DNA of 35,471 bases, from NCBI GenBank assembly GCA_903856295.1, contig CAIOBP010000249.1, forward strand, positions 1 through 35,471, written 5' to 3'. This DNA is from an uncultured Rhodospirillales bacterium. GTDB taxonomy: Bacteria; Pseudomonadota; Alphaproteobacteria; Azospirillales; Azospirillaceae. A program made the translations under genes and the position numbers. Under the pieces are notes generated by a model. The model worked only from the letters and a program-made list of their open reading frames with translations. It was not told the DNA's origin and ran no database searches. Of this stretch, positions 1-7,556 are shown piece after piece (within the stretch, counting starts at the first letter, position 1; every line of letters starts with the position of its first letter).

Positions 1-8
1 CCCCCCCT

Positions 9-68
9 CGCCGAAGGCCAGCGCTCCGCCCTGGACCCGCCAAAGGCCGGCGGCTTTTGGAAACCGGG
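9..68 (-). repeat. 60-bp intergenic hairpin element, copy A (behind rsmA)
   Basis: Read on the minus strand, this block begins four bases after the rsmA stop codon. It matches 13169-13228 at all but four of 60 positions, in the same orientation relative to the upstream gene. It contains an imperfect stem (CCAAAAGCC, loop GCC, GGCCTTTGG) and a second imperfect stem around GGGCGGAGCGC. It probably works as an intrinsic terminator or a REP-like dispersed element. There is no clean T-run, so the terminator role is an inference. Confidence 0.65.
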
Positions 69-71
69 ACG

Positions 72-899
72 TTATCGGCACGCCTCGAGATCGCTCAGCG
101 CGCGGGCCAGCGCGGCGAAGCCGGCGACGTCGATTTCCTCGGCGCGGGCGGTCGGGGTGATGCCGGTGATCTCCAGCAAGCGTTCGCCGCAGCCCAGGGA
201 GCGCAGGCTGGCGCGCAGCATCTTGCGGCGCTGGCCGAAGGCGGCGGCGGTCACCCGCTCGAAAGCCGGCCAGGGCGCTGGCTCGGGGGTGGGGCGGGGC
301 GTCAGGCGTACGACCGTGGAGTCGATCTTGGGCGGCGGCGTGAAGGCGCGGGCCGGCAGGTTGAACAGGGGGCGGACATCGGCGCGCCATTGACTGACAA
401 CTGACAGTCTTCCGTATGACTTGGTGCCCGGCCGGGCGGCCAGCCGGTCGGCGACCTCTTTCTGGAACATCAAGGTCAGGCTCTGGAACTCTTCGAGTCG
501 CGCCAGCCAGCCCAGCAGCAGCGCGGTCGAGATATTATAAGGCAGGTTGGCCACGATGGCGCGCGGGGCGGTGGTGAGGGCGACAACGTCGGTGGCCAGG
601 GCGTCGCCCTCGATCACCCGCAACCGGCCGCCGGCGCTCTCCTGCAATTCGGCGAGGGCGGCGATGCAGCGGTGGTCGCGCTCGATGGCCACCACCTCGC
701 GGGCCGGGCCGTCGAGCAGGGCGCGGGTCAGGCCGCCCGGTCCCGGCCCGATTTCGATCACCGTGACTCCGGTCAGATCGCCGGCCGAGCGGGCGATGCG
801 GCCGGTGAGGTTGAGGTCGAGCAGAAAGTGCTGACCCAGCGACTTGCGCGCCCCCAGCTCGTAGCGGGCGATGATTTCGCGGAGCGGCGTCGCGGTCAC
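72..899 (-). CDS. rsmA: 16S rRNA (adenine1518-N6/adenine1519-N6)-dimethyltransferase
   Basis: RsmA (KsgA) uses S-adenosylmethionine to dimethylate two adjacent adenines in the 3'-terminal hairpin of 16S rRNA, a late step of 30S assembly. Of 275 residues, KSLGQHFL (about 19-26) is the family N-terminal motif, EIGPGPGG (49-56) is the SAM-binding loop and NLPYN (118-122) is catalytic motif IV. FTPPPKIDS and FGQRRKMLRASL in the C-terminal half are typical of the family. The GTG start at 899 was chosen because the homologous N-terminus begins there and it overlaps the pdxA stop as GTGA. The frame is open further upstream, but that extension is arginine-rich and lies inside pdxA. It is the last gene of the lptG-surA-pdxA-rsmA run and is probably translationally coupled to pdxA. 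Confidence 0.96.
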   Translation of the reverse strand: MTATPLREIIARYELGARKSLGQHFLLDLNLTGRIARSAGDLTGVTVIEIGPGPGGLTRALLDGPAREVVAIERDHRCIAALAELQESAGGRLRVIEGDALATDVVALTTAPRAIVANLPYNISTALLLGWLARLEEFQSLTLMFQKEVADRLAARPGTKSYGRLSVVSQWRADVRPLFNLPARAFTPPPKIDSTVVRLTPRPTPEPAPWPAFERVTAAAFGQRRKMLRASLRSLGCGERLLEITGITPTARAEEIDVAGFAALARALSDLEACR

Positions 900-1912
900 G
901 GCCGTTGGCCCGTGGCGGCGCGGGCGGCGGCGAGCCGGCCGGCGCTGACCAGCGCCGCGATCAGGCTGTCCGGATTGGCGGTCCCGGTTCCGGCGAGATC
1001 GAAGGCGGTGCCGTGGTCTGGCGAGGTGCGGATGATCGGCAGGCCGAGGGTGATGTTGACGCCGCTGTCGAAGGCCAGGGTTTTCAGCGGAATCAGCGCC
1101 TGATCGTGGAGCATGCACAGGGCGGCGTCGTAGCGCGTCCGCGCTTGGGCGTGAAACAGGGTGTCGGCGGCATGGGGGCCGCTGGCCCTGATTCCCCCGG
1201 CGCGCAGGGCGGCGATCGCCGGAGCGATGATCGTCGCCTCCTCGTCGCCCATGGCGCCGTCTTCGCCGGCATGGGGATTGAGTCCGGCCACCGCCAACCG
1301 GGGCGACTCGATACCGAAATCCTGGGCCAGAGCCGAGGCGGTGATTCGTCCCCAGTGGACGATAGCTTCGGTGGTCAGGCTGGCGATCGCCTGCCGAACC
1401 GAGAGGTGGCAGGTCACTGGCACCACCCTGAGGCCGCCGCCCTCGAGCATCATCACCGGGTGGGCCACTCCGAGCAGGGCGCCGAGATATTCGGTATGGC
1501 CGGGATGGCGGAACCCGGCCTGATAGAGCACGGCCTTGTTGATCGGGTTGGTCACCGTTGCCGCCGTGGCCCCGGCCAGGCTCAGGGCCACGGCGCGGTC
1601 GATGCTGGCGAGCACGGCGTGGCAGTTGCGGGCGTCCGGCCGTCCCGGCGCCACCGGCACCGGCAGCGGCACGGGCAGCACGGGCAACGCGCTGTCGAAG
1701 CGCGCGGCGGCTTCCCCGGCATCGGTCACCGCCACGACCGGGACCGCGACTCCGAGCAGCCTTGCCAGGGCGCGCAAGCGTTCGGGATCGTCGATGGCCA
1801 GAAAGGGCGGCACGGGCCGGGTCTGGCGCGCCATCCAGGACATCAGCGTCAGCTCACCGCCGATGCCGGCGGGTTCGCCCATGGTCAGGGCGAGAACCTT
1901 GCTGGGCGTCAC
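896..1912 (-). CDS. pdxA: 4-hydroxythreonine-4-phosphate dehydrogenase
   Basis: PdxA performs the NAD-dependent oxidation and decarboxylation of 4-phosphohydroxy-L-threonine that supplies the PdxJ substrate in pyridoxal 5'-phosphate synthesis. The 338-residue length is normal. MGEPAGIGGE near residue 11 is the family N-terminal signature. The metal-binding histidines are at about 169 (CHLS), 214 (NPHAGEDG) and 269 (MLHDQ), and TSPDHGTAFD near 297-306 is the C-terminal signature. The start is GTG (1912-1910), overlapping the surA TGA by four bases (GTGA). The 3' end overlaps rsmA in the same way, so surA-pdxA-rsmA is one tightly coupled block. Confidence 0.96.
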   Translation of the reverse strand: MTPSKVLALTMGEPAGIGGELTLMSWMARQTRPVPPFLAIDDPERLRALARLLGVAVPVVAVTDAGEAAARFDSALPVLPVPLPVPVAPGRPDARNCHAVLASIDRAVALSLAGATAATVTNPINKAVLYQAGFRHPGHTEYLGALLGVAHPVMMLEGGGLRVVPVTCHLSVRQAIASLTTEAIVHWGRITASALAQDFGIESPRLAVAGLNPHAGEDGAMGDEEATIIAPAIAALRAGGIRASGPHAADTLFHAQARTRYDAALCMLHDQALIPLKTLAFDSGVNITLGLPIIRTSPDHGTAFDLAGTGTANPDSLIAALVSAGRLAAARAATGQRP

Positions 1913-3207
1913 ATCCGGATGTCCACATAGGCCGCGCGGCGAAGATCGTAGAGATAGCGCCGCTGCAACTGTTCGATTCGCTCGTTGCCGAGGTTGGCGC
2001 GCACGACGTCGCGGCCGGGCAGGCCGGCATCCGCGCTTTTGCGTTCGCAGACCATGAACACGACGATCTGGCGGTCGTTGCCCAGCGGCGGACTCGGCTG
2101 CCCGACGGGAATCGCGGTCACCAGCCGGGCCAGTTCGGGCGGCAACTCGCTGGCCTTGATCGTGCCCAGGTCGGAACCGCCGCGGCTGGACTTGATTTCA
2201 GCCTGGAAGGCGTCGCAGTTCTGGGCGCGGCTGGCGAATTCCTGGGCGCGGACGCCCTGGGCCGCGCGCTCGCCGCCGCTGACCGGGAAGATCATCTGGA
2301 GCAGATGCACGCTGGTCTGGGCCGGGTCGCCGGCGGCGATGCTGCGAACGTCCCGGACCATCAGGATGTGGTAGCCGGAGGCGCTGCGGATCGGTGGGCT
2401 GACCTGACCGGGAACCAGACGCAGCAGGGCCGCGTTGAGATCGTCGGACAATTGTCCGGCCTGAACCCAGCCGAGGTCGCCGCCGGTATTGGCGCCGGCC
2501 GCCTGGGAAAACTGCCGGGCCACGGCGGAGAAGGGCGCGCCCTGGCGCATGATCTCGACCAGATGCTCGCCGGTGCGGTGGACTTCCTCATCCTGGTTCG
2601 GGGAGTCGACGGCCAGAAAGATTTCCGCGGTGAGAAATTCCGGTTTGCCGCTGTTGGCGCGAATCCGCTCGAGAAAGGCGTCGACTTCCTCGTCGCTGAC
2701 GAAAACCTGGGGCTGAAGCCGGCGCTGGACCAGCTTGTTCCAGGACAGGCTGGCCTTGACCTGATTGATGATGGTGCTGGTCGGGACGTTGTGCGTCTTC
2801 AGGTACTTGTCGAAGTCGCCGCGCTGCATCCGGTTTTGATCGGCGATTTTCGAGAGCGCGGAATTGACCTCCTGATCGTTGATCGTAATCTTGAGACGCT
2901 TGGTTTCCTGAAGCTGGAGGCGCTCCTCGATCAGTGAGCGCAGGACCTGGGGCATCAGGCGCTGACGAATCTCCGGAGTGTCGGGCAGGTTGGAGGACAG
3001 CAGCGCCAGCCGGAGCCGGGCCTCGGTGTCAGTGACCGAAATCGCGTCGTCGTTGACCACGGCGGCGATGCGCTCGAGCGACGTCCCGCCGCCATCGGCC
3101 GGGGCTGGCCGTTCCCGCGCCGACGCCGGACCCGGAGCGGCGCCGGCGAGCGCTGCGATCACCCCGGCCCCGATCAGCAGGGAGCGAACGGTTTCAGTCA
3201 TGGTCAT
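1909..3207 (-). CDS. surA: Periplasmic chaperone/peptidyl-prolyl isomerase SurA
   Basis: SurA escorts unfolded outer-membrane proteins through the periplasm. The 432 residues start with a Sec signal peptide (hydrophobic about 9-22, likely cleavage after ASA at 30). A SurA N-terminal chaperone domain follows at about 45-170 (ERIAAVVNDDAISVTD). One clear parvulin domain covers about 187-288, with FSQAAGANTGGDLGW and SGYHILMVRD. A second, degenerate parvulin-like segment runs about 299-400. A second Met lies two codons in, so either may be the start. The gene follows lptG after 94 bases, where alphaproteobacteria usually have lptD, the major SurA client. Confidence 0.93.
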   Translation of the reverse strand: MTMTETVRSLLIGAGVIAALAGAAPGPASARERPAPADGGGTSLERIAAVVNDDAISVTDTEARLRLALLSSNLPDTPEIRQRLMPQVLRSLIEERLQLQETKRLKITINDQEVNSALSKIADQNRMQRGDFDKYLKTHNVPTSTIINQVKASLSWNKLVQRRLQPQVFVSDEEVDAFLERIRANSGKPEFLTAEIFLAVDSPNQDEEVHRTGEHLVEIMRQGAPFSAVARQFSQAAGANTGGDLGWVQAGQLSDDLNAALLRLVPGQVSPPIRSASGYHILMVRDVRSIAAGDPAQTSVHLLQMIFPVSGGERAAQGVRAQEFASRAQNCDAFQAEIKSSRGGSDLGTIKASELPPELARLVTAIPVGQPSPPLGNDRQIVVFMVCERKSADAGLPGRDVVRANLGNERIEQLQRRYLYDLRRAAYVDIRM

Positions 3208-3301
3208 GGGTCAATTCCGTTCCAAAGCCGTTATCCCGAGCGCGTCCGCCGCTGCCCCGATGAAAGTATACCGATTTCGCCGATGCAATCGAGCCGTTCC
3301 G

Positions 3302-4396
3302 TCAGCCATCTTCCTGGTAAAGCAACGCCGTGCTGCCGAGCAACAAGGAGATGAAGGCCGGAGCCCAGGCCGCGAGAAAGGCCGGAATGGTTTCCGAGAT
3401 GCCCAGCGTCAGCGTGACGTCGGTGGCGATGAACAGGGCGAAGCCGGTGCATAAGCCGCCCGAGACCATCCAGAGCGCGCCGCCGCGCCGGGTTTGGCGC
3501 AGGGAAAAGGTCGCGGCGAGCAGGACCATGGCGCAATAGAGGAAGGGATTCGCCAGCAAGGACAGGAAATGCAGCCGGTGGCGGATCGCCGAGAAGCCGG
3601 TGGCCTCCATGATCTGGATGAACCGGCTGAGCGACCAGAAGGAGATCGTTTCCGGAGGCGCGAAGTTTTCCTCGATGCGCTCCAGGGTCAGTTCGGTCGG
3701 AATCTCGGTTACCTCTACCTGGTGGGGCGGCCGGTTCGGCTCGCGCAGCACGCCGTCCCTGATGACCCAGTGACCGGGGGCCAACTGCGCCGACGGAGAA
3801 TCCAGGCGCGAGACGTAGCGGTCGTGCCCGGTGAAGCGGAACACCATCACCCGCCGCAATTCGCCGGTGCCGGGAACCACCCCGTCGGCGTGAATCATGT
3901 ACTTGTCCTCGTCGGAGCCCTGGCGCACCCAGAGACCGGAGTGGGTGACGTCGAACACGCTGCCGTGGCGCTTGAGGTGAACCTCCTCAAGCCGGTTGTA
4001 CTCCGCCAGCAGCATGGAACTCAGGGGGTTGATCGCCATCACCTTGACGGCGCCGATCATGAAGGCCGACAGCAGGACCGGCGCCATGAATTGCCACACC
4101 GAGATGCCGGCCGCCCGGGCGACCACCAGCTCGTTGCTGCGGGTGAAGCGCCAGAAGGTGAACATGGCGCTGAACAGCACCACGAACGGAATCAGCTGCT
4201 GGCCGACTCCCGGCAGTTTGAAGAGTGACATGCGCAGCACGAGTTCGACCGTGACTTCCGGTTTGCCGGCGGCGCGCCGGAGCAGCTCGACGGTGTCGAT
4301 GGCCAGCACGATCAGCAACAGGACCGCGAGAAACACGCAGAACCACGAGACGAACTGGCGCCCGAAATAGCGTGACAGCAGGGAAAATGGTGGCAT
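3302..4396 (-). CDS. lptG: LPS export ABC transporter permease LptG
   Basis: LptG forms, with LptF and LptB2, the inner-membrane transporter that extracts lipopolysaccharide for the Lpt bridge. The 364-residue product starting with MPPFSLLSRYFGRQF has the family length and topology. Membrane segments lie near 15-40, 62-80 and 100-125, then a periplasmic beta-rich region (about 140-265), then three C-terminal membrane segments. The frame stays open upstream to 4855, but the extra residues are proline- and arginine-rich and lack family similarity, so the ATG at 4396 was preferred. lptF is not next to it and lptD does not follow. It could in principle be LptF, but the neighbours and the N-terminus fit LptG. 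Confidence 0.92.
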   Translation of the reverse strand: MPPFSLLSRYFGRQFVSWFCVFLAVLLLIVLAIDTVELLRRAAGKPEVTVELVLRMSLFKLPGVGQQLIPFVVLFSAMFTFWRFTRSNELVVARAAGISVWQFMAPVLLSAFMIGAVKVMAINPLSSMLLAEYNRLEEVHLKRHGSVFDVTHSGLWVRQGSDEDKYMIHADGVVPGTGELRRVMVFRFTGHDRYVSRLDSPSAQLAPGHWVIRDGVLREPNRPPHQVEVTEIPTELTLERIEENFAPPETISFWSLSRFIQIMEATGFSAIRHRLHFLSLLANPFLYCAMVLLAATFSLRQTRRGGALWMVSGGLCTGFALFIATDVTLTLGISETIPAFLAAWAPAFISLLLGSTALLYQEDG

Positions 4397-4886
4397 GACG
4401 TCCACGTTTCGGGCAAACGGCCGGCTGGGGTTCCTTGGGTCCGGACCCGGAGTCGGCCCGGAGTCGGCCGTTTCTTCGGTCCCGAACCGGAGGGAACGGA
4501 TTGTCACTCGGGGTTTCTTAGTCTGTTTGGCCATCTCCGACAAGGCTCGCGCGCCCAGCTCGCCGGGAGGGGAGGCACGTACACCCCGGGACCGGGGGCG
4601 AAATGACATTTTCCGAGGGGGGTGATGGAAGATTTGGCGTATCGGCGTTGCAGAGCACGCCATTTGAGGTATACTCCTCAATTGCGGGTGAAAGGGTCGC
4701 CACGGCACGCATACGCCCCTGTATGTGTCGGATTTGGCCCCGGGCGCCGTTAGGTTTATCGAGTGTGATTCGCGGCGCGTGTAAACGGAAGACGGAAGGC
4801 GAAGAACGATGGCGAAAGGCGTTTCCGGAGCCCTGACCAGATTGGCAAAGGTCACCGTAATGACTCCGCCCCGCGGAGGCTGCGCG
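4397..4886. other. Divergent intergenic region between lptG and the HTH gene
   Basis: These 490 bases hold no convincing gene. They contain a short tandem GGAGTCGGCCC-type duplication near 4450-4470, an inverted repeat with a promoter-like -10 at 4664-4681 (listed separately) and the ribosome-binding site of the downstream HTH gene (GGAGG at 4875-4879). Minus-strand sequence just upstream of lptG is open in the lptG frame but has no recognisable protein content. Confidence 0.5.
4648..4681 (+). promoter_or_regulatory. Sigma-70-like promoter with -10 inside an inverted repeat
   Basis: TTGCAG (4648-4653) and TATACT (4670-4675) are separated by 16 bases. The TATACT hexamer is the exact centre of the inverted repeat TTGAGG-TATACT-CCTCAA (4664-4681). 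A protein bound to this dyad would cover the -10. The site points towards the HTH gene at 4887, so autoregulation is an attractive inference, but lptG on the other strand could equally be the target. Confidence 0.45.
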
Positions 4887-5681
4887 ATGGCCCGGGCAAC
4901 ACCTCGGCAGAAGGCCGCGAATGCGGAGGATGACGAGGGGTATTACTTGCCGGATGATATCGACGACTTTTATGATCGCCGGTATGTCAAGCGTCGTACT
5001 GATGTCAGCCCGGAGCGGCCGGAACCGGTCGCGGTTTCTCCGGAACCGCCCGTCGTGTCTCCGGCGCCGGTCGCGGTGCCGCCGGTGGTGGTCAGCCCGG
5101 CTGTCGCACCCTACGGAGTCGCGGCCCCTGGCGGTGCGCCCCCCGGAGTCTCGGCCGCTGCCGGGGAGGCTTTCGCGGCGGCGGCGCCGGGACATGGCGC
5201 GCGCGCGCGCGTACGTTTCGAAACATTCGACGAGATCGATGAATACGAGGACGTGGTGGACGACGGAATTCCTGTTGGCCGGGGCGGCGGCCGCATCGCC
5301 GAGCGCATTCGCCGGCTCCGCACTTCCCTGGCTGCCCGCTCGGGTCGGGCGTCCGAACCCGAGCCCGCCGCTCCGGCGCGCGGCCGTGGCGAGACCAGAT
5401 CGATGAGCCGTATCAGGTCGTTGGATGAGGATGAGGGCGATGCCGATCTCGAGCGTGGCATACGCACGTCTCTCCGGCCGAAACAGGTGGCGCGAGTGCG
5501 CCGCCGTCTTGGCATGACTCAGGCCGAGTTCGCCCGCTGCTACGGCATCGCCACCGAGGATGTGGTGCGCTGGGAAGCGGGGGCCAAGCCGACTCGCGCC
5601 GAACGGGTGTTGCTCACCCTGATCATGCACGACCCCGAGGAGATGGCGCGTCTGGTCGACGAGGCCTTGTCCTTGAGCTGA
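4887..5681 (+). CDS. HTH (XRE-type) protein with long disordered N-terminus
   Basis: The 264-residue product has an acidic start (EDDEGYYLPDDIDDFYD), then a proline/valine/alanine-rich low-complexity stretch to about residue 110, then a charged region. The only recognisable fold is C-terminal (about 183-250): LRPKQVARVRRRLGMTQAEF followed by a recognition helix and WEAGAKPTRAE, an XRE/HigA-like helix-turn-helix. The start at 4887 was chosen because GGAGG sits seven bases upstream; the frame is open to 4809. It is probably a DNA-binding regulator. Its target and the role of the tail are unknown. An alternating GC tract at about 5197-5212 lies within the gene. No antitoxin partner is visible. 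Confidence 0.8.
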   Translation: MARATPRQKAANAEDDEGYYLPDDIDDFYDRRYVKRRTDVSPERPEPVAVSPEPPVVSPAPVAVPPVVVSPAVAPYGVAAPGGAPPGVSAAAGEAFAAAAPGHGARARVRFETFDEIDEYEDVVDDGIPVGRGGGRIAERIRRLRTSLAARSGRASEPEPAAPARGRGETRSMSRIRSLDEDEGDADLERGIRTSLRPKQVARVRRRLGMTQAEFARCYGIATEDVVRWEAGAKPTRAERVLLTLIMHDPEEMARLVDEALSLS

Positions 5682-5848
5682 AGCGCGGTTTCTGGGCCGA
5701 ACCCGCGTGGCCCGGCGGCGGATGTGGGACATGCGTCGCCGGACGGAAGGCTGGCGGCGTGGTTCGGGCGCGATTCGGAGCGGGTCGAGGCAACCGGTGG
5801 GACGTCCGGGTTTGCCGATCTGTCACAACCGTCCCCCGTTCTTGGAAA

Positions 5849-6826
5849 ATGCCGGTGCGGCCCTTTCGCAAAGCGTCGAAAGCGGCCATAGTCGCGAACG
5901 TCAAGTCAGAACTCCTGCCGTTGGTCGCCATCTTGTCCTATCGCCGCCTCCTTTCGCGAGCTGCCGCCGTCGCGGGTGCCGCCCTTGTTTTATTGTCGGT
6001 CGATTCGGGCCAGGCCGCGGCACCGGGGACGGTGAAGCTGAATGTCGTGCCGCACCGGGCGATCTATCGGCTGTCGCTGCTGACCGCCCGAAACAGCAGC
6101 CCGGTGGTCGACGCCAGCGGGCGCATGATGTTCCAGTGGACCGATGCCTGCGATGCCTGGGCGATCGAGCAGCACTTCAGGCTGAATTTCCTCTACGCCG
6201 AGGGCGATGAGGTCAATATGACCACCAACTATGCGACCTGGGAAGCAAAGTCGGGGGAAAGCTACCACTTCATGGTGCGCAAGACGGTCAACGGGCAGCT
6301 TGACGAAGAGATAAAAGGGGATGCGCGGCCGAGTACCCGCGCCGGCGATACCGTCGTCCGCCTGACCAAGCCCGATGCCGAGGATATGCATTTGCCGTCG
6401 GGCACGCTGTATCCCACCGGCCACACCATCGTACTGTTGCAACAGGCGCTGTCGGGCGGTCAGTTCGTCACGCGCACGGTGTATGACGGCGCGGATGTCG
6501 ACGGGCCATCGGAGATCAGTGCCGTGATCGGCAAGCGCATGATCCTGAAGGGCGGGCTTGCCGCCGGGCTTGGCGCCAAGGACCGGCCGAGCCGGGAGGT
6601 TCTGAAGGTTGACGCCAAGCGGGAAAGCCGGTTGCTGGCCGGTGCGGCGTGGCCGGTGCGGCTCGCCTTTTTTCCGACCAGGAGCGATAGCGAATCTCCC
6701 GAATATGAAATGAGCATGTTGCTGCTGCATAACGGGATCGCCGAGTCGATGCAGATCGATTACGGTGATTTTACCGTCAACGCCGTGCTCGAAACCCTTG
6801 AGCCTCTGCCCAAGCCGCGCTGCTAA
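5849..6826 (+). CDS. EipB-family periplasmic envelope-integrity protein (DUF1849)
   Basis: EipB proteins are alphaproteobacterial periplasmic beta-spiral proteins needed for envelope integrity in Brucella, where a disulfide between two conserved cysteines stabilises the fold. Here the 325-residue precursor has a hydrophobic signal segment (about 37-56, ending SGQAAA) and a mature part starting near VPHRAIYRLSLL, typical of the family. The only two cysteines are at about 101 (TDACDAW) and at the very last residue (PKPRC), matching the family pattern. The start is uncertain: ATG at 5849 is used, but a later TTG just before SYRRLLSRA would give a shorter, more standard signal peptide. The sirtuin gene follows after 16 bases. 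Confidence 0.82.
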   Translation: MPVRPFRKASKAAIVANVKSELLPLVAILSYRRLLSRAAAVAGAALVLLSVDSGQAAAPGTVKLNVVPHRAIYRLSLLTARNSSPVVDASGRMMFQWTDACDAWAIEQHFRLNFLYAEGDEVNMTTNYATWEAKSGESYHFMVRKTVNGQLDEEIKGDARPSTRAGDTVVRLTKPDAEDMHLPSGTLYPTGHTIVLLQQALSGGQFVTRTVYDGADVDGPSEISAVIGKRMILKGGLAAGLGAKDRPSREVLKVDAKRESRLLAGAAWPVRLAFFPTRSDSESPEYEMSMLLLHNGIAESMQIDYGDFTVNAVLETLEPLPKPRC

Positions 6827-6842
6827 AGAGGGACGTCGGAGC

Positions 6843-7556
6843 GTGAAGCTTGCCACCAGTGATTCGATCGTGATCCTGACGGGAGCCGGAATTTCCAAGG
6901 AATCCGGGCTTGACACCTTTCGCGATACCGATGGCGCCTGGGCCAAGGTGCGGATCGAGGATGTCGCGACTCCCGAGGCGTTTTTGCGCAATCCGGCGCG
7001 GGTTCACGAGTTTTACAACGCGCGGCGTCGGCGGCTGGGCGATGCCCGGCCCAATCCGGCCCACGAAGCGCTGGCGAAGCTCGAGGCGGAGTGGCCGGGC
7101 GAGGTGTTGCTGGTCACCCAGAACATCGACGATCTGCACGAGCGGGCGGGATCGCGCACCCTCATTCACATGCATGGCGAATTGTTGAAGGCGCGCTGCG
7201 CCTTTTGCCATACCGAGTCGGCCTGGGACCGCGACATGTCGGTGCAGGATGTGTGCTGGAGTTGCGGCCGGCGGGGCGGCATCCGGCCCCATGTCGTGTG
7301 GTTCGGCGAAGTGCCGCTGGAGATGGAGCGGATTTTCGGTGCCCTCGCCGACTGCGCGCTGTTCGTGTCGATCGGCACTTCGGGGCACGTCTATCCCGCC
7401 GCCGGCTTCGTCGGGGCCGCTAGCAGCGGTGGCGCTCACACCGTCGAGTTGAACCTTGAGCCCTCCGCCGGGGCCAGCCTGTTCGATGAGTGCATCCACG
7501 GTCCGGCCGGCACGGTGGTCCCCGAATTCGTCGCGCGGTTGCTGGCGAAGGTGTGA
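6843..7556 (+). CDS. cobB: NAD-dependent protein deacylase (class III sirtuin, CobB/SIRT5-like)
   Basis: This enzyme removes acyl groups from lysine using NAD+. The 237-residue product has GAGIS (14-18), TQNID (92-96) and the catalytic His in HGEL (about 111). It has four zinc cysteines in two CxxC pairs (about 119/122 and 138/141). The YxxR pair (Y58, R61) in FYNARRRR is the class III feature associated with desuccinylase and demalonylase activity, so negatively charged acyl groups are the likely substrates. The GTG start at 6843 has GAGGG nine bases upstream and gives the family N-terminus. It overlaps hrpB by four bases (GTGA), so the two are cotranslated. Confidence 0.93.
   Translation: MKLATSDSIVILTGAGISKESGLDTFRDTDGAWAKVRIEDVATPEAFLRNPARVHEFYNARRRRLGDARPNPAHEALAKLEAEWPGEVLLVTQNIDDLHERAGSRTLIHMHGELLKARCAFCHTESAWDRDMSVQDVCWSCGRRGGIRPHVVWFGEVPLEMERIFGALADCALFVSIGTSGHVYPAAGFVGAASSGGAHTVELNLEPSAGASLFDECIHGPAGTVVPEFVARLLAKV

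Noticed and set aside
4397-4855. N-terminal extension of LptG through the open upstream frame
   Set aside because: The extra residues are Pro/Arg-rich, show no family similarity and would make the protein about 150 residues too long.
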